From Adiantum capillus-veneris (lineage: Eukaryota > Streptophyta > Polypodiopsida > Polypodiales > Pteridaceae), in NCBI GenBank assembly GCA_014529385.2, contig CM043945.1:143106741-143166740 (forward strand): DNA of 60,000 nucleotides. Direction: 5' to 3'. Below, one piece after another: positions 33,058 to 43,933 of this stretch. The notes below the pieces were generated by a model. That model searched no databases. It was not told the origin of the DNA and was given only the letters and a program-made list of their open reading frames with translations. Both the position numbers and the translations under genes were made by a program. The first letter of the stretch is position 1. Each line of letters starts with the position of its first letter.

Positions 33058-34204
33058 TCACACTAGCAAGCTATGATTTTTACAAGCCCAAATTCCTTGT
33101 ATTTGTTTTATTAAAAGCATGGAATCACCAAAAACATTTAACATTGAATACTTTGTGTCACACACCACTCTAACCCGAGTTAAAGCTGCATATTCTACCT
33201 CATTGTTGGAGTGATAATCCAAGAGATTCACAATGGAGAAAACCTTCTCCCCTTGCTTATTGAAGCTGATAATTCCAGTTGCAGCTTTGTCCAATGTCCT
33301 TCTATAGGCTTCATCAAAGAAAAGAGAGGTAGCCCCTTCCAATTTAGGAATCTCCAACACAAGTATTGCCTCTTTATTGCTTGATGTGATTTTCAAATTC
33401 TTTTCATAGTGGCGATGAGTGAGAATGCTCTCGAGACTAGCCCTTCTAGAGTTATCCACTTGCATCGTGTAATCAAACTCTTGCAGCCTAGTGAGCCACT
33501 TGGAAATCCTAGAAGAAACATCCATGTGCTGCATCACATAAGGAAACACCTCTTCCATTGTTAAAATTATGAATAGTCTAGACAATAAGTAAGAGAAAAA
33601 CTTGGTGGTAGTAAACATTAGTGCAAGCACCATGTACTCCACCATTGTGTGTCCCTTCTTTGATGGAGTCATCATTTGACTAGAGAAGTAGACAGGATGC
33701 ATGAAAGAAGTTTGAGGATCCTTTTGCATCAATACAGCCCCAAGTGTGTCATTTCCCACACTAGGATTAACATAAAATGGCTTATCCCACTTTGGAGGTG
33801 CAATGGTGGGTAGTGAGGCTAGGATTTGTTTTACCTCAATGAATTGCTAGTCATTCTCTTCACTCCAAGTGAGGATCTCTTGATGGGTAACTTGCTGCAA
33901 AGGAAGAACCAGTTGGGAGAGCAAGTGAATGAACCTGCTCAAATACCTTACCTTTTGAAGGAATGAGACCAATTTTTTGGTCGTTGTGGGTGATGGTAAA
34001 GACACCAAGGCTTGAATTTTCTTGGTCAGCTTCAATAACTTTGGCCGAGATTACATGGCCGAGAAGAGTGACTTTGCTTTCATCAATGTGGCACTTTGTT
34101 GCATTGAGTTGGCCACCCAAAGCTTGCAGCCTAGCTAGACCTTCATAGACTTTCTCCAAATGCAGAGAGCGGGAGCTATAGATACAAAAGTCATCACCAA
34201 TCAA
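33058..34204 (-). pseudogene. Tat-like gypsy RT end, RNase H and second (archaeal-type) RNase H
   Basis: Reading right to left: RT from GDDFCIYSS (active-site region) through LNATKCHIDESKVTLLGHV; a frameshift near 34035; the thumb/connection (FLQKVRYLSRFIHLLSQ); then after one TAG (33847) the RNase H start YVNPSVGNDTLGAVLM. A second RNase H-like domain follows, with DEAYRRTLDKAATGI, NNEVEYAAL and FGDSMLL, the D-E-D order of archaeal-type RNase H. A dual RNase H is a known mark of plant Tat-lineage elements. In the first RNase H the catalytic aspartate reads Asn. Both ends are truncated, and no integrase is attached. Confidence 0.8.
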
Positions 34205-34241
34205 GTTGATATGAGCTCAAAATGACCCAAAATTAGCCAAA

Positions 34242-34267
34242 TCTATCTTAGGCATGCCTAAGATAGA
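34242..34267. repeat. 26-bp perfect palindrome, copy 1
   Basis: Perfect dyad with core CTTAGGCATGCCTAAG. Its 22-bp core recurs at 34538. It lies about 40 bp from the truncated Tat pol fragment. Confidence 0.95.
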
Positions 34268-34537
34268 AATGTCCTGGATGACCCGACTTGTCATTTTTGG
34301 CCATAGAAATGTTCATAGGACTCAAGCAAAGTGCCTTGCCAAGTTTCATCAAGTTTGGCAAAGCACAACTCCATCATTCATCAGAAGCTCTCAAAGCAGA
34401 AAAAGCAGACACAAAATTGTCCATAGCTCTCTCCCCAGGTGTCCAAAAGCCATCAAACTTCATGCACATCACCTGTAACACATACACATCCTATGCATTC
34501 AATTGAGCACCAATTTTCATGCATTGACACTCATCTG

Positions 34538-34559
34538 TATCTTAGGCATGCCTAAGATA
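34538..34559. repeat. 22-bp perfect palindrome, copy 2
   Basis: The same 22 bp as the core of copy 1, 294 bp away. DNA between the copies is otherwise non-coding. Confidence 0.95.
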
Positions 34560-34699
34560 AAGTTTACCAAAGTTGTACTTTTTAGTGCTCTTCTTTGCTT
34601 TATTAGCTTTTCTACTTGTTGGAATTGCTAAAAATGGTATGACAACCAAATTTGATAATATTCTGTCAAGTTCTCTCTCCTCCACTTAAGGAGCTCCAA

Positions 34700-35717
34700 A
34701 GAAGAAGACCATGAAATAAAAGTTTATCGAGCTTCCTCCATATCAGATAAAGGAAGAATCACTAAAAGAAGCAAATGCCACATGGCTTGTCAAGGAACAA
34801 CTAGAGTCAACATGTCACCGTCTACCATGACACGTATTAAAGCGCACAAGGATCCAAAGTAGAAGTACAAATGATGCTGTTAACAGTGGCTAACACAGGC
34901 TACACCAATTATGCACCAAGTTATAGATGTGCTGTAGTGCACAATATTTCATTTTCATTGTATAGGGCCTTGGGCTCGTTTAGGAGTTCCAAAGTTGTAT
35001 AAGTCTAGGCTAGAGAGCTCAACTTTATCCCATAGTTGAAGGGTTTGAGGCCCAAAGCTATAAAAAAGCCCTATGCTTAATGAGAAGTCATTCTTGGTGA
35101 GTTCTTCTCTTTGTAGAGTAGATGGTCATGAGGCTCATGGGCTTTTCATGCCCATGTAGCTCTTGATTTCTAATAATCAGTTACGCTTTCTTTCTTATTA
35201 GTATTATTTGTTTGATTATGTGGAGTGAGATTGTATTAGTGTGATGGTAGATCTCCTAATCCCTTTTTTGAGTTAATCTATTCTATCCACACCATTGGCC
35301 ATGGTGTGTGAGGGCTATGCCTTCCTTCTCTTCATCTCTCTCTACAAGGTGTGTGGTTAGTGTGTGTGCATACGTAGTCACATTGAGGGGTTATGCCGGA
35401 ATGGACACACTAATGCGGAGTAGGTATGTTAATTACATGCTTGTGTAGTTGTGTGATTAAGAGTTGTTAATAGAGTGATTGATGTGAGAGATTATTTCAA
35501 CCACATGATTGTGTGCAAGTGATTAGTAAGTAGGAATGTGTTGTTGATTAGAGGAAGCCCTTTCCATGGCTTCTCTCTATGATGAGTAGAAGGATCCCTT
35601 GACTCTTCTATGTCTATACATCTTAGGCTCGTGCTACCATGCCCTAGCCGGGTTGCCGATCCACGATTTGACAATTTTGTGGGTTGCGATTAGGTCGTGC
35701 TACAACGCCTCCCTACA
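34700..35717 (+). repeat. Candidate 5' LTR of a Tat-type element
   Basis: Ends ...CCTCCCTACA two bases before a tRNA-Asp PBS. A TATA box (TATAAAAAA) is at 35059-35067. The start is not determined; about 1 kb is a guess. No matching full-length second LTR was found, though the LTR-like end at 43356 may be a diverged relative. Confidence 0.55.
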
Positions 35718-35719
35718 TT

Positions 35720-35737
35720 TGGCGCCATTGCCGGGGA
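35720..35737 (+). promoter_or_regulatory. Primer binding site, tRNA-Asp type
   Basis: TGGCGCCATTGCCGGGGA, 17 of 18 complementary to the 3' end of plant tRNA-Asp. Confidence 0.88.
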
Positions 35738-38190
35738 TTGATAACCTAAGCTAGTGAGTTTAGGATGTGTAGAATAGAGTAATTTCAGTACTAATTTTGT
35801 TGGTTTTTGAGTGTGTGTAACTCAATTTTTGGTTTGATTTGATGATGTTTGTGCAAGAAATTGATGCTAATGTTGAGTTATGAATACCCCAAGCCTCCAC
35901 CCCCAATTTCACTAATTTCATGCTAACCCTTGCTAATTTCGCTTCTTTCCATGCTAATTTTACTAATTTTATGCTAATTTTGACTAACCTTGCTAACCTA
36001 ACCACTAACATTTGAAGTGTAAAAAATGTGAAATCCCCTTGTAAGAGGTGGAATCATCACTCTAATAAAGTTAATTGTACCAATTTATGCCTAATTTGAT
36101 GATTTGAGTGTTTGATTTTGACCTACAAATGGTCAATTTTGGAGCCGATTTGATGGTGCACACACTTGTGTGTGCAATGATGCGACTTCGCGTGGAGCAA
36201 AGGAATATCTTGGAGTGTAACTACGATGTAAGTGCACTCACTTGTTATGTCAATTCTTGATTGATTAATGAGGTTTAATGTTGTTAATCATTTGCTAAAA
36301 TTAGGTGTGTAACACAAATTGACCTACACTTTGCACCTAATTTGATACACTTGGAATGAAATTGATAGTCAAATTGTGACTAATGGAATTTTTGTGTATC
36401 CAAATAATGCCTAATTCTCATCAAGAATTCATGTGTGTGCATAAAAATCATTGTGTGTGTGCATGCACCAAAGAGAAAAAAAAACTGTCAAAAATTTCAA
36501 GTGTGTGTGCACCTAATCTTGAACGTGTGCATACATAAAAATTGATGGAATTGATGATACATGAGTATGCTATCATGTAAATGATGTGTATGTTAGGTTA
36601 GTTCAATCATTGGATAAGCCTAATTGCCAAAAAATTGAGTGTGTGGTCTATCCAAGACCACTTGATTTTCTATGGTTGATGGTTAATTAGGGCACCTAAA
36701 TGATTTTTGATTGTGAAATGATCATAAAAAGTGTGTGCAATGATTAGATATAAGCCTAAATTCAATGCCAATTGAGCCAAATTTGATCTTTTGTGCTTAA
36801 TTTTTGAGTGTGTGCATTGCTTGTTTGGGTCAAAATAGTGCTAATTTTTAAGAAATTAAGTATGCATCATTCACTTATGATTGATTGGGTTTGCAATTTG
36901 AGCATTGCAATGTGGAATTGATGTGATTTTTGCATAAAATTTTGGCCTAAATTTGGGTGTGTGCCTACTCAATGGCATGTGCAATCCGGTGCTTGAATGA
37001 ATAATTGGTATTTTTACCAATTATGATAATTGATTCGGCCAAATAGTTGATATGGGTATCACAAATTGGGTCAAATGTTGAGATAGATTGCTCAATTAAT
37101 GTCCTTGAGAAAACTTTTAATGTATTGATATGATGAATATGCCAATGATGGCATTCATTTGTGCGTAATTGTATTCAAAATTCACTTGTGTAGCCATGCA
37201 AATTTAAACCAAGTCCAATTGGATTTGAGTCATTTGAGCAAATAGAGATGAGCATGCTATTAAATCGGACTCGAATTGAGTCAAGAAAGTTTGATAATCC
37301 GTATGAAGTATGTGCATTATGTAATTGACGGATTGGAAATTGACTTCAATGCATAAAAATCTCCCAATTAAAAGTGTGAGATAGAGTAATCCTCAATTGG
37401 GGACAATGCGGAGGGAAAGTGGATTAATTGTGCACAAAGTAATGAGAATTTTAACGATGAATTGGCTTTAATTCTCATTATGTTGCTTCAAGCAATGAGA
37501 TGTGTGCATGATCAAGTGTTTTAGGATTGGAGTGAATGACTCAATTCGTGCCGATTGAGAATGATTGATGTGCAATCACCATTACATCGTATGCTAAGAC
37601 GATTGGATGGAAGTTTTTGTTTTACTGCTGCAAGAAAAATCATGCTTACATGTGTGTGTGCAAAGCTCAATCAAGTGGGAATTGCATTAATTTTGAATTG
37701 AAAAGGAAGAACTTGCTTGGGCATGACTTGCCGTTATGCCGTGGGAAACTCCTCATATAAAGGGAATTTTTTAAAAAAAATGTCACACACACACACTCTC
37801 ACTGCCGAGCATTTGTGGTCCCGCCTTGGCTCCAGCACGCACTGCACGCCCCTATTTTGTCTCATAGGCCGTAGCTCCCGCAACTACTCCCTGGCTTGTA
37901 GCGCACACACACTCACGATGCCTTTTCAACCAACCCTACCCACTTGCTGGGCTTGGAGTCTTCACAGACACACACTCGCCAAGGCAGCTGGCCTCACCTG
38001 GCCGTCACGCGTGGGCATGGCCGTCATGTACTTTCCCTCCCTCCTCCCTTCAAATCTCATTAAGGCCAATACAGGCCTACACAGCTTGCAGCTGCACACA
38101 CACACTGTCTATGTATTTGCCATGGCTAGTTGCTGGTTTGGCTCTACTGCCATGTCGCCAAACAGGCCGCGTATCGGCAAGCCGGACTCC

Positions 38191-38191
<1 letters not shown>

Positions 38192-38271
<80 letters not shown>
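38192..38271. repeat. (CA)n microsatellite
   Basis: About 40 uninterrupted CA units. They create long spurious frames of Thr-His or Val-Cys in both strands. Confidence 0.98.
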
Positions 38272-38273
<2 letters not shown>

Positions 38274-39462
38274 AGAGCCTCGTTGACTCGCGCCCATGCC
38301 ATCCACACATACATGCACATACACCCTCTGGGCCTCTCGCCATCCACCTCTCATTCTCTGATTCGCCATAGTCGCGGGCCGTCACCGTCGCCAGAAAAAA
38401 ATGAAGCCACGAATTTAAAAAAATAAATAAAATAAATACATAGGTGACTCCCATTATCAAGCGGTGAGTCACACCTCCCTCATCCTTGCCTTACAGCACG
38501 AGTATTTTAAGTACCTCCATCTCAAACAAACCTTGAAGAAAGACATCTAGCTTCAATTTGAGGATGAAAACTTTTTGGGCATTACTGAGTGATTGCAGGT
38601 AGTTTTTGCAGGGATTGTCACAAATTGAAAAATAAAAATAAACCCAAATCAAGAATTGAAGCTCAACCTCCTTTCTTGCCCCTCAATGTAGTGCCCCTAC
38701 TCGTGTTTGGTCAACACACATAATGGATCTATAAACGATGTATTCATTATGTTCTCTTTCCTTGAATGATATGATTTTCTAGATGAGTGCAAGTGTGCAA
38801 CGATCTTTAGTGCTTGACTTGATTGGATTTCACATTGCTTCATTTGTGAACTACATTGATGATACGTTCATGCTTGATCAAGAAGTCTTGTGCTTTAAAA
38901 ATTGAGCTTGATATCGAGTGTGCATTTTAATGCTTACTCTAAATGAAAAATCATGGCATAGCACTAAATTGAGCTTCTTGAATGACCATGAGATAGCTAA
39001 TTTTTAGTGCTTGTATTGTGTTGACCATATGATTGTATAGCACTAATCAATGATCTTTTTTGAAGGGATGGCGGCCAATGATACAAAACAATGTTTTGAT
39101 GCCTCCTCGAGGGAGCTTCAATTCACTTCATCTTATGCTCTCTTTTTCCCTTGCTATGCATGCCGTATGAGTGCTAGTTGGATGTGATCATCGAGGGTGT
39201 GAATTAAAAGTTTGGGCTTGGCATTGATTGTACATTTTTAGTGTTTGATTTAAATGGAAAATCCTTGCATAACACTAACATTGAAGCTTGTTTGATAGCT
39301 AAGAGTGAGCATTAAACTTTTGGGGCTTGTGATTGAGCGTGCTTTTAGTGCTTACTTTAAATGACCAAATGCTTAAGAGCACTAATGATTTGAGTTGTTT
39401 TGAAGGGTTGTGGCACGTGTGTGATTTCAATTGATCAAAGAAGGGGTCATCATTGCAATATT

Positions 39463-39935
39463 GCAAAATTTGGATAATTAGAGCCATTCCAATTGATTGG
39501 AATAAAAGTTGTATATATGCTAGCTCATAGCTTGGTCAAAAGTTAAATTTTTTTCATTTTGAGCTAGTATTTACCCAACTTTTTTGAGGCTTTCAAGTAC
39601 AAATTTGGCTATTGAGAGCCATTCATTTCCTTTCATCAAGTTGCAGTCATCTCTAGCTCATAGATTGCTCTAAAAATTGAAAAATTTCACGTGAGCTAGT
39701 TGTTAGCCAACTTTTTGAAAAGCTTTAAATTGTAAAATTTGGCTTTGGAGAGCCACTTCATTTCATTCAAAAGTTGCATTATTTTCAGCTCTTGGCTTGT
39801 TTTTTGCATATTTCATTGAGCTAGAAATTAATCAAACCATTCGAATCATGCATGAGAGATGGTAAAAATTGCAAAATTTGCTTATATAGAAGCATTTTAC
39901 CTCTCTCATTGTTGATATGTATGCATAAATTTGCT
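39463..39935. repeat. ~136-bp diverged tandem repeat, 3-4 units
   Basis: The word GCAAAATTTGG...GAGAGCC recurs at 39463, 39599, 39732 and 39871 (spacing 136, 133, 139). Each unit also carries an AGCTCATAG/GAGCTAG segment. Copies are diverged. Confidence 0.75.
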
Positions 39936-40739
39936 ACCAAAGAGCATCATGTGCATAACCAAAGGCACTCTTTTTCCTTGGGTTTTTTCCCTTTGGCAAA
40001 TTCGGGTATACAAGACCCTAGCTTTAGGTTTTCATTAATGTTTTTGGTGTGCTTTTGGCTTTTGTAGCTTGTGTTTACACTTAGCTTCAAAAAAGCTTGC
40101 ATTGTAAATAGAAGATCAAGAGGCTTCTCTACACAAAGGGGATGTTTGCTCAAGGATGCTCAAAAGAGCATGAATAGGTGTAATCCTTCCATGAATTTGC
40201 TCTTTCGTTCATCTCCCATTCTCTATGCTTGTCTTAAGTGAAATTTTGCTTCTAAGTTATGGTTCTTTCATGTTAAAAAGCTAGGCATACTAAAGTTCCA
40301 ACACTTTGCTTTGTGAAAATTAACTCATCAAAAAATTAGGTTTTATGTGTGCTAATCATAGGTAATTGGCCTTGACCTTAGGGTAATGTAAGTTCATTTC
40401 TCATTAGTCCTAGACTCTTAGTAATAGTCTTAATACTCCATTCATTTTTAACATGACCTAGGGCTATGATTAGGCTTCAGTCCTTTAGTCCAATTGCCAT
40501 TAGCATCTCATATTGGAAATTAAAAAAAGTACTGAAAAATGAAACAATGATGCAAAAGAAAGTGTCAAGAAAAAGTACAAAAATGCTACTAGGCACATGA
40601 AAATCAAATCTATATGTTATGTTGTGTCTATGTGAGGCCTAGCGCCTTATTGGCACTTGGCAGGCAAGGGGAATTACCTTGGCTCACTTGGTCAAGGCCC
40701 TAAACCGATGCCCTGGGATGAGTCATAAATGCCCTAAAG

Positions 40740-42470
40740 ATGCGAAAAGGAGGAAAATCGATGAGAGACTGCCAGCTACCCACAATTGGCATTTTCACTA
40801 CTAGATCTACTTCATTCTCTGATCTAAAGCAAAAAGAGATAGAGCAAGCACTTTGGCTCTATCACCAGCATTTCCACTTCACTGCAAAGCGGCCTCCCAG
40901 ATACATGGTTCCAAATCATGCTGTGGCTTCTACATTCACTCATGCATCAAAGAAAGAGGGAGTAACTAAAGTGAACCATGCCCAATATGTCTTTACAACC
41001 CTCATCCATGTAAAAGAGCCAAAGAACATAACCTTTTTGGGAGCTTTAGAAGTACTAACACTGATAGCCTATCATGTTATCAGCTAGTCAGAGCATCTAC
41101 CACCTATCCCAGAGAGAAATCTATGGCTACCATGCAAAAATGATGATGAAGAAGAAGTACAAATCAGAGCTCCACCAATGGCCACAAGATTGAGGACAAG
41201 GCTAGTCAATGTCCCAAGCCAAGAGACCAATATTGTAGCAAAGGCCACCAAAAGTGACAAAGAGGAGAGGAAGAGGAAGAAACTCCTCTTGAAAGGAAGA
41301 AGAGAGAGATTGGAAAAGCTAAGGTGAAACATGAGGAACCCAAAAAGCGGCCAAGACCTACAACACCAGCAAAGGAACTAGTCCAAAAAGCTACAAGGGT
41401 TGAGAAGGAAGCTGCTGCTTTTAAGCTTGAAAGAGGGTTGAAAGATGACTTTGAAGCTAAATGGAAACCCTCACCTAAGGAATTAAAATTTCAATCCAAT
41501 AACCCCATGTATAATTTGCACGGCGTTAGAACATCTCTATCGACAAGAAGAACGTCAAAGAGAGCACACAAAAGCACAAGACAAAGAGAAAACACCACCT
41601 AGAGAGGGCTCACCACTAGAGCAAGCAAAAATTTAAGAAGCTCCACACTTTACTCCTCCAAGAGAGCAACCACAACAAGAGGAAAGTGATCCAAATGTTG
41701 GAAATGTAGAAGCACAGACAGAGCCTGCCGAAGAGCCTGAAAAGGAACAAGATGATAAGCCGGATGAAGCCCTCCCCATCGAGGCTCTAGACACACAAAC
41801 GGATTAGCCTAAAGCAAGCCACTCAAGAAACTTGGAAAGTCTAGACTACATTGATGAGTACACACAATTTGTGCATGATGTGGTGGATAAAATGAAAGAC
41901 GAGATCTATGCTCGCCACCAGCAACTTCACAATTTGTATCAGCGGCTGCAATACTCAAATGACCGGCTTGACATTGCCAACACTTTCAATGAAGCATAGC
42001 ACAAGGAACTAGTAGATTTAATCTCAAAGTCCAAAGCGGCCTTGGCAGCTCTCAAAACAAAGAACCAACAACAAGAGCAAGAGGTTAAAGAGGCCACCAC
42101 CACTTTACAAGAATCAACTTCCATAGTACAAAGACTGTAGATCCATCTAAATATTGCCAATACTTAGCTGGCACAATTGAAAGCTCATTGCCAAGAGCAA
42201 ATACACTACTAAATCAGCTCAAGGACAACCCAACAGTGGCCGCACTACAGGGAATAGGTGAGGCCTATAAAGCTGTGAAACAGAAGGTTCGAGACCTAGA
42301 AATGGAGTTAAAGCTAGAACATATGCAAAGGAGAGAACTGTCCATTAGATTCATGCACTGGGAAGAAGGATATCAAAGGGAGATAGCACTACTCAAAGAT
42401 GAACTGAGCAAATCACAAGCCAAAAAAAGAGCATCAAAGGGACACGACTCTCAGTTTTTATCCCAATTGA
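40740..42470 (+). pseudogene. Coiled-coil 3' ORF of a Tat-type element
   Basis: Decayed ORF. 40740-41087 encodes a globular part (IEQALWLYHQHFHFTAKRPP, NHAVASTFTHASKKEG, ITFLGALEVLTLIAYHV). After the stop, RKRKK- and E-rich stretches follow (41270-41800). From about 41830 there are coiled-coil segments broken by stops (DEYTQFVHDVVDKMKDEIYA, then KVRDLEMELKLEHMQRREL at 42270-42340). The order globular, basic/acidic, coiled coil, LTR parallels 22811-26448, although the sequences are hardly alike. Function unknown. Confidence 0.55.
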
Positions 42471-42619
42471 TTGTTTTAAAACCCTTTGTATTAATGAGAA
42501 ATCCCACAAAGTCCAAAGCCGTCGTAATATTATTGATTACCAATGAGTGTAAAGGGGGTGAGGGCTTCCACATTTGTAACTTTATGCAGCTCTTAACCCT
42601 TCTCATTGAGCACAATTAG

Positions 42620-43356
42620 CTAGGAATCCATTCTTAAACATTGGCTAAGGTATACAAGCTAACTTTTGTAATTTTGAACCTAAGTTTTTGGATAAAGAAA
42701 GTGAGCGTACACTACAGAAGCTTACTGTGAATCTATTGTTTCTTCAACCCTTTGTGTCTCTTTCGTACGGTGTCGCATTTCTATTGCGAGCATACCAACG
42801 CGTTTGCAGGTGAAAGATCTTTCATTTAACCTAAGTTTCTTGCGATGAAAATGTGATTTTAGCCGTGTTTGTCTACGATCTTTTTTCGCTCCCTATGCGA
42901 AATACACACACCAAAATTGGGTTTTAACCTTAGGATAGATAGAGCACGTCTAGAGGAAGCTATAGAGTGCTTCGGAGATCGAAACCAACTGACCTAAAAT
43001 AGGATGTTTATCTTATGCGCGATTTTTTCCGAGTGTCAAAAATAACATTTGAGTACATGAGAGTGTTGAGGATACTCTGCTCATGCTAGGCATTAAGTGT
43101 TGAGGATACTCTACTCATGCTAGGCATTAAGTTTTGTTGCATTCGGAGTCTCATAACTACACAAATTTGTACGAATAAGTGTGCGATAAGGGAAGTAGCT
43201 TTTGATGTCTGACACACATTTGAAACCGAGTTAGGTAGAAAGGACTTAGACTTGGGTTTTTCTATTTGATATCTCTTGTAGCCTCCGTGCACTACTCGGG
43301 TTAGCTATGTCCCATTGATTGACAATTTTTATGTCTGTGGTTCTCACTCTGCTAGC
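42620..43356 (+). repeat. LTR-like sequence related to the outer-element LTR
   Basis: 43127-43150 (CATTAAGTTTTGTTGCATTC, then GGA) matches 2378-2402 of the outer LTR. The following GTCTGA..., CTCCGTGC... and CTGCTAGCA (ending 43356) line up in order with GTCTGACTAGG, CTCCGTGCC and CCGCTAACA (ending 2645). It follows a coiled-coil ORF, as the outer 3' LTR does. The left edge is uncertain. A 34-bp tandem duplication lies inside (43063-43130). Confidence 0.55.
43063..43130. repeat. 34-bp tandem duplication
   Basis: Two copies of GTGTTGAGGATACTCT(G/A)CTC followed by ATGCTAGGCATTAA, one mismatch. Confidence 0.95.
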
Positions 43357-43389
43357 ATCAACATAGAGAGGCTTGGTAGTCGACCATGA

Positions 43390-43860
43390 TCTAAGATTTT
43401 AAAATGAAAAGCAAGGTCGTTTTCATGTTCCAATAGGTCAAAGGATGTTTGGTTCAGTTTTGGAAAAATTAGTTTTATTAGCGTTTTCAGGGGTTTTATG
43501 CTTTTTGGTGGTTTTTTGCAAAAAGCAAGGCTGAATCCTTAATCTACGAGACTCGGGGATGCTATGGTTCAATTTTGTATAAATCTATTTTTTGAGCGCT
43601 TTTTACGCCATTTTTAGCTTTTCATGATTTTCAATGCTTTTGGTGAAGAGTGAGTCCGCTTTCTTGTTCGGGTGGACAAGGAGAACCCGTGATTCAATTT
43701 TTAAAAAATGTTTTTTTTTTGCTTTTCATGCTATTTTTAACTTTTTGTGCTTTTCGGTGTTCTTAAAAAGAAACGTGCTTTTTAGGATGACCTAAATCTA
43801 AAAAATATTATTTTTAGTCACTATCGAGTATAAAAATGACCATACAGTGTCGTGCCGCTT
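43390..43860 (+). repeat. Left LTR-like repeat of a decayed gypsy element
   Basis: About 465 bp shared with 54988-55448, in the same orientation, with roughly 15-20% differences by eye. Shared blocks include TTTTCATGTTC, ATGGTTCAATTTT, CTTTCTTGTYCGRGTGGAC and TTTTTAGGATGACCTAAA. The two copies bracket gag-pol remnants, so they are read as LTRs. Exact TG/CA ends were not found. Confidence 0.65.
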
Positions 43861-43933
43861 TGCGGGCACGGGGTGAAAGATACAAATCTGCATACAAATT
43901 TGAGGTTTTGACAAACTTATGTATAGTAATACA

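Larger units (their letters stand above)
35738..40739 (+). other. Long repetitive non-coding leader
   Basis: 5 kb with no protein-like frame. 36000-37700 is AT-rich with many scattered GTGTGTGCA words. 37780-38350 is a C-rich, CACAC-rich stretch with a microsatellite. 38900-39400 has loosely repeated AGTGCTTACTYTAAATGA...CACTAA modules. 39463-39935 is a ~136-bp repeat array. Such long repetitive leaders are common in large plant gypsy elements. Confidence 0.6.

Noticed and set aside
38077-38426. Several overlapping frames of 60-98 codons on both strands
   Set aside because: They are Thr-His or Val-Cys runs produced by the (CA)n microsatellite.
41084-41332. 82-codon minus-strand hydrophobic frame
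   Set aside because: Antisense to the lysine/glutamate-rich part of the coiled-coil ORF; such shadows look membrane-like by codon complementarity.
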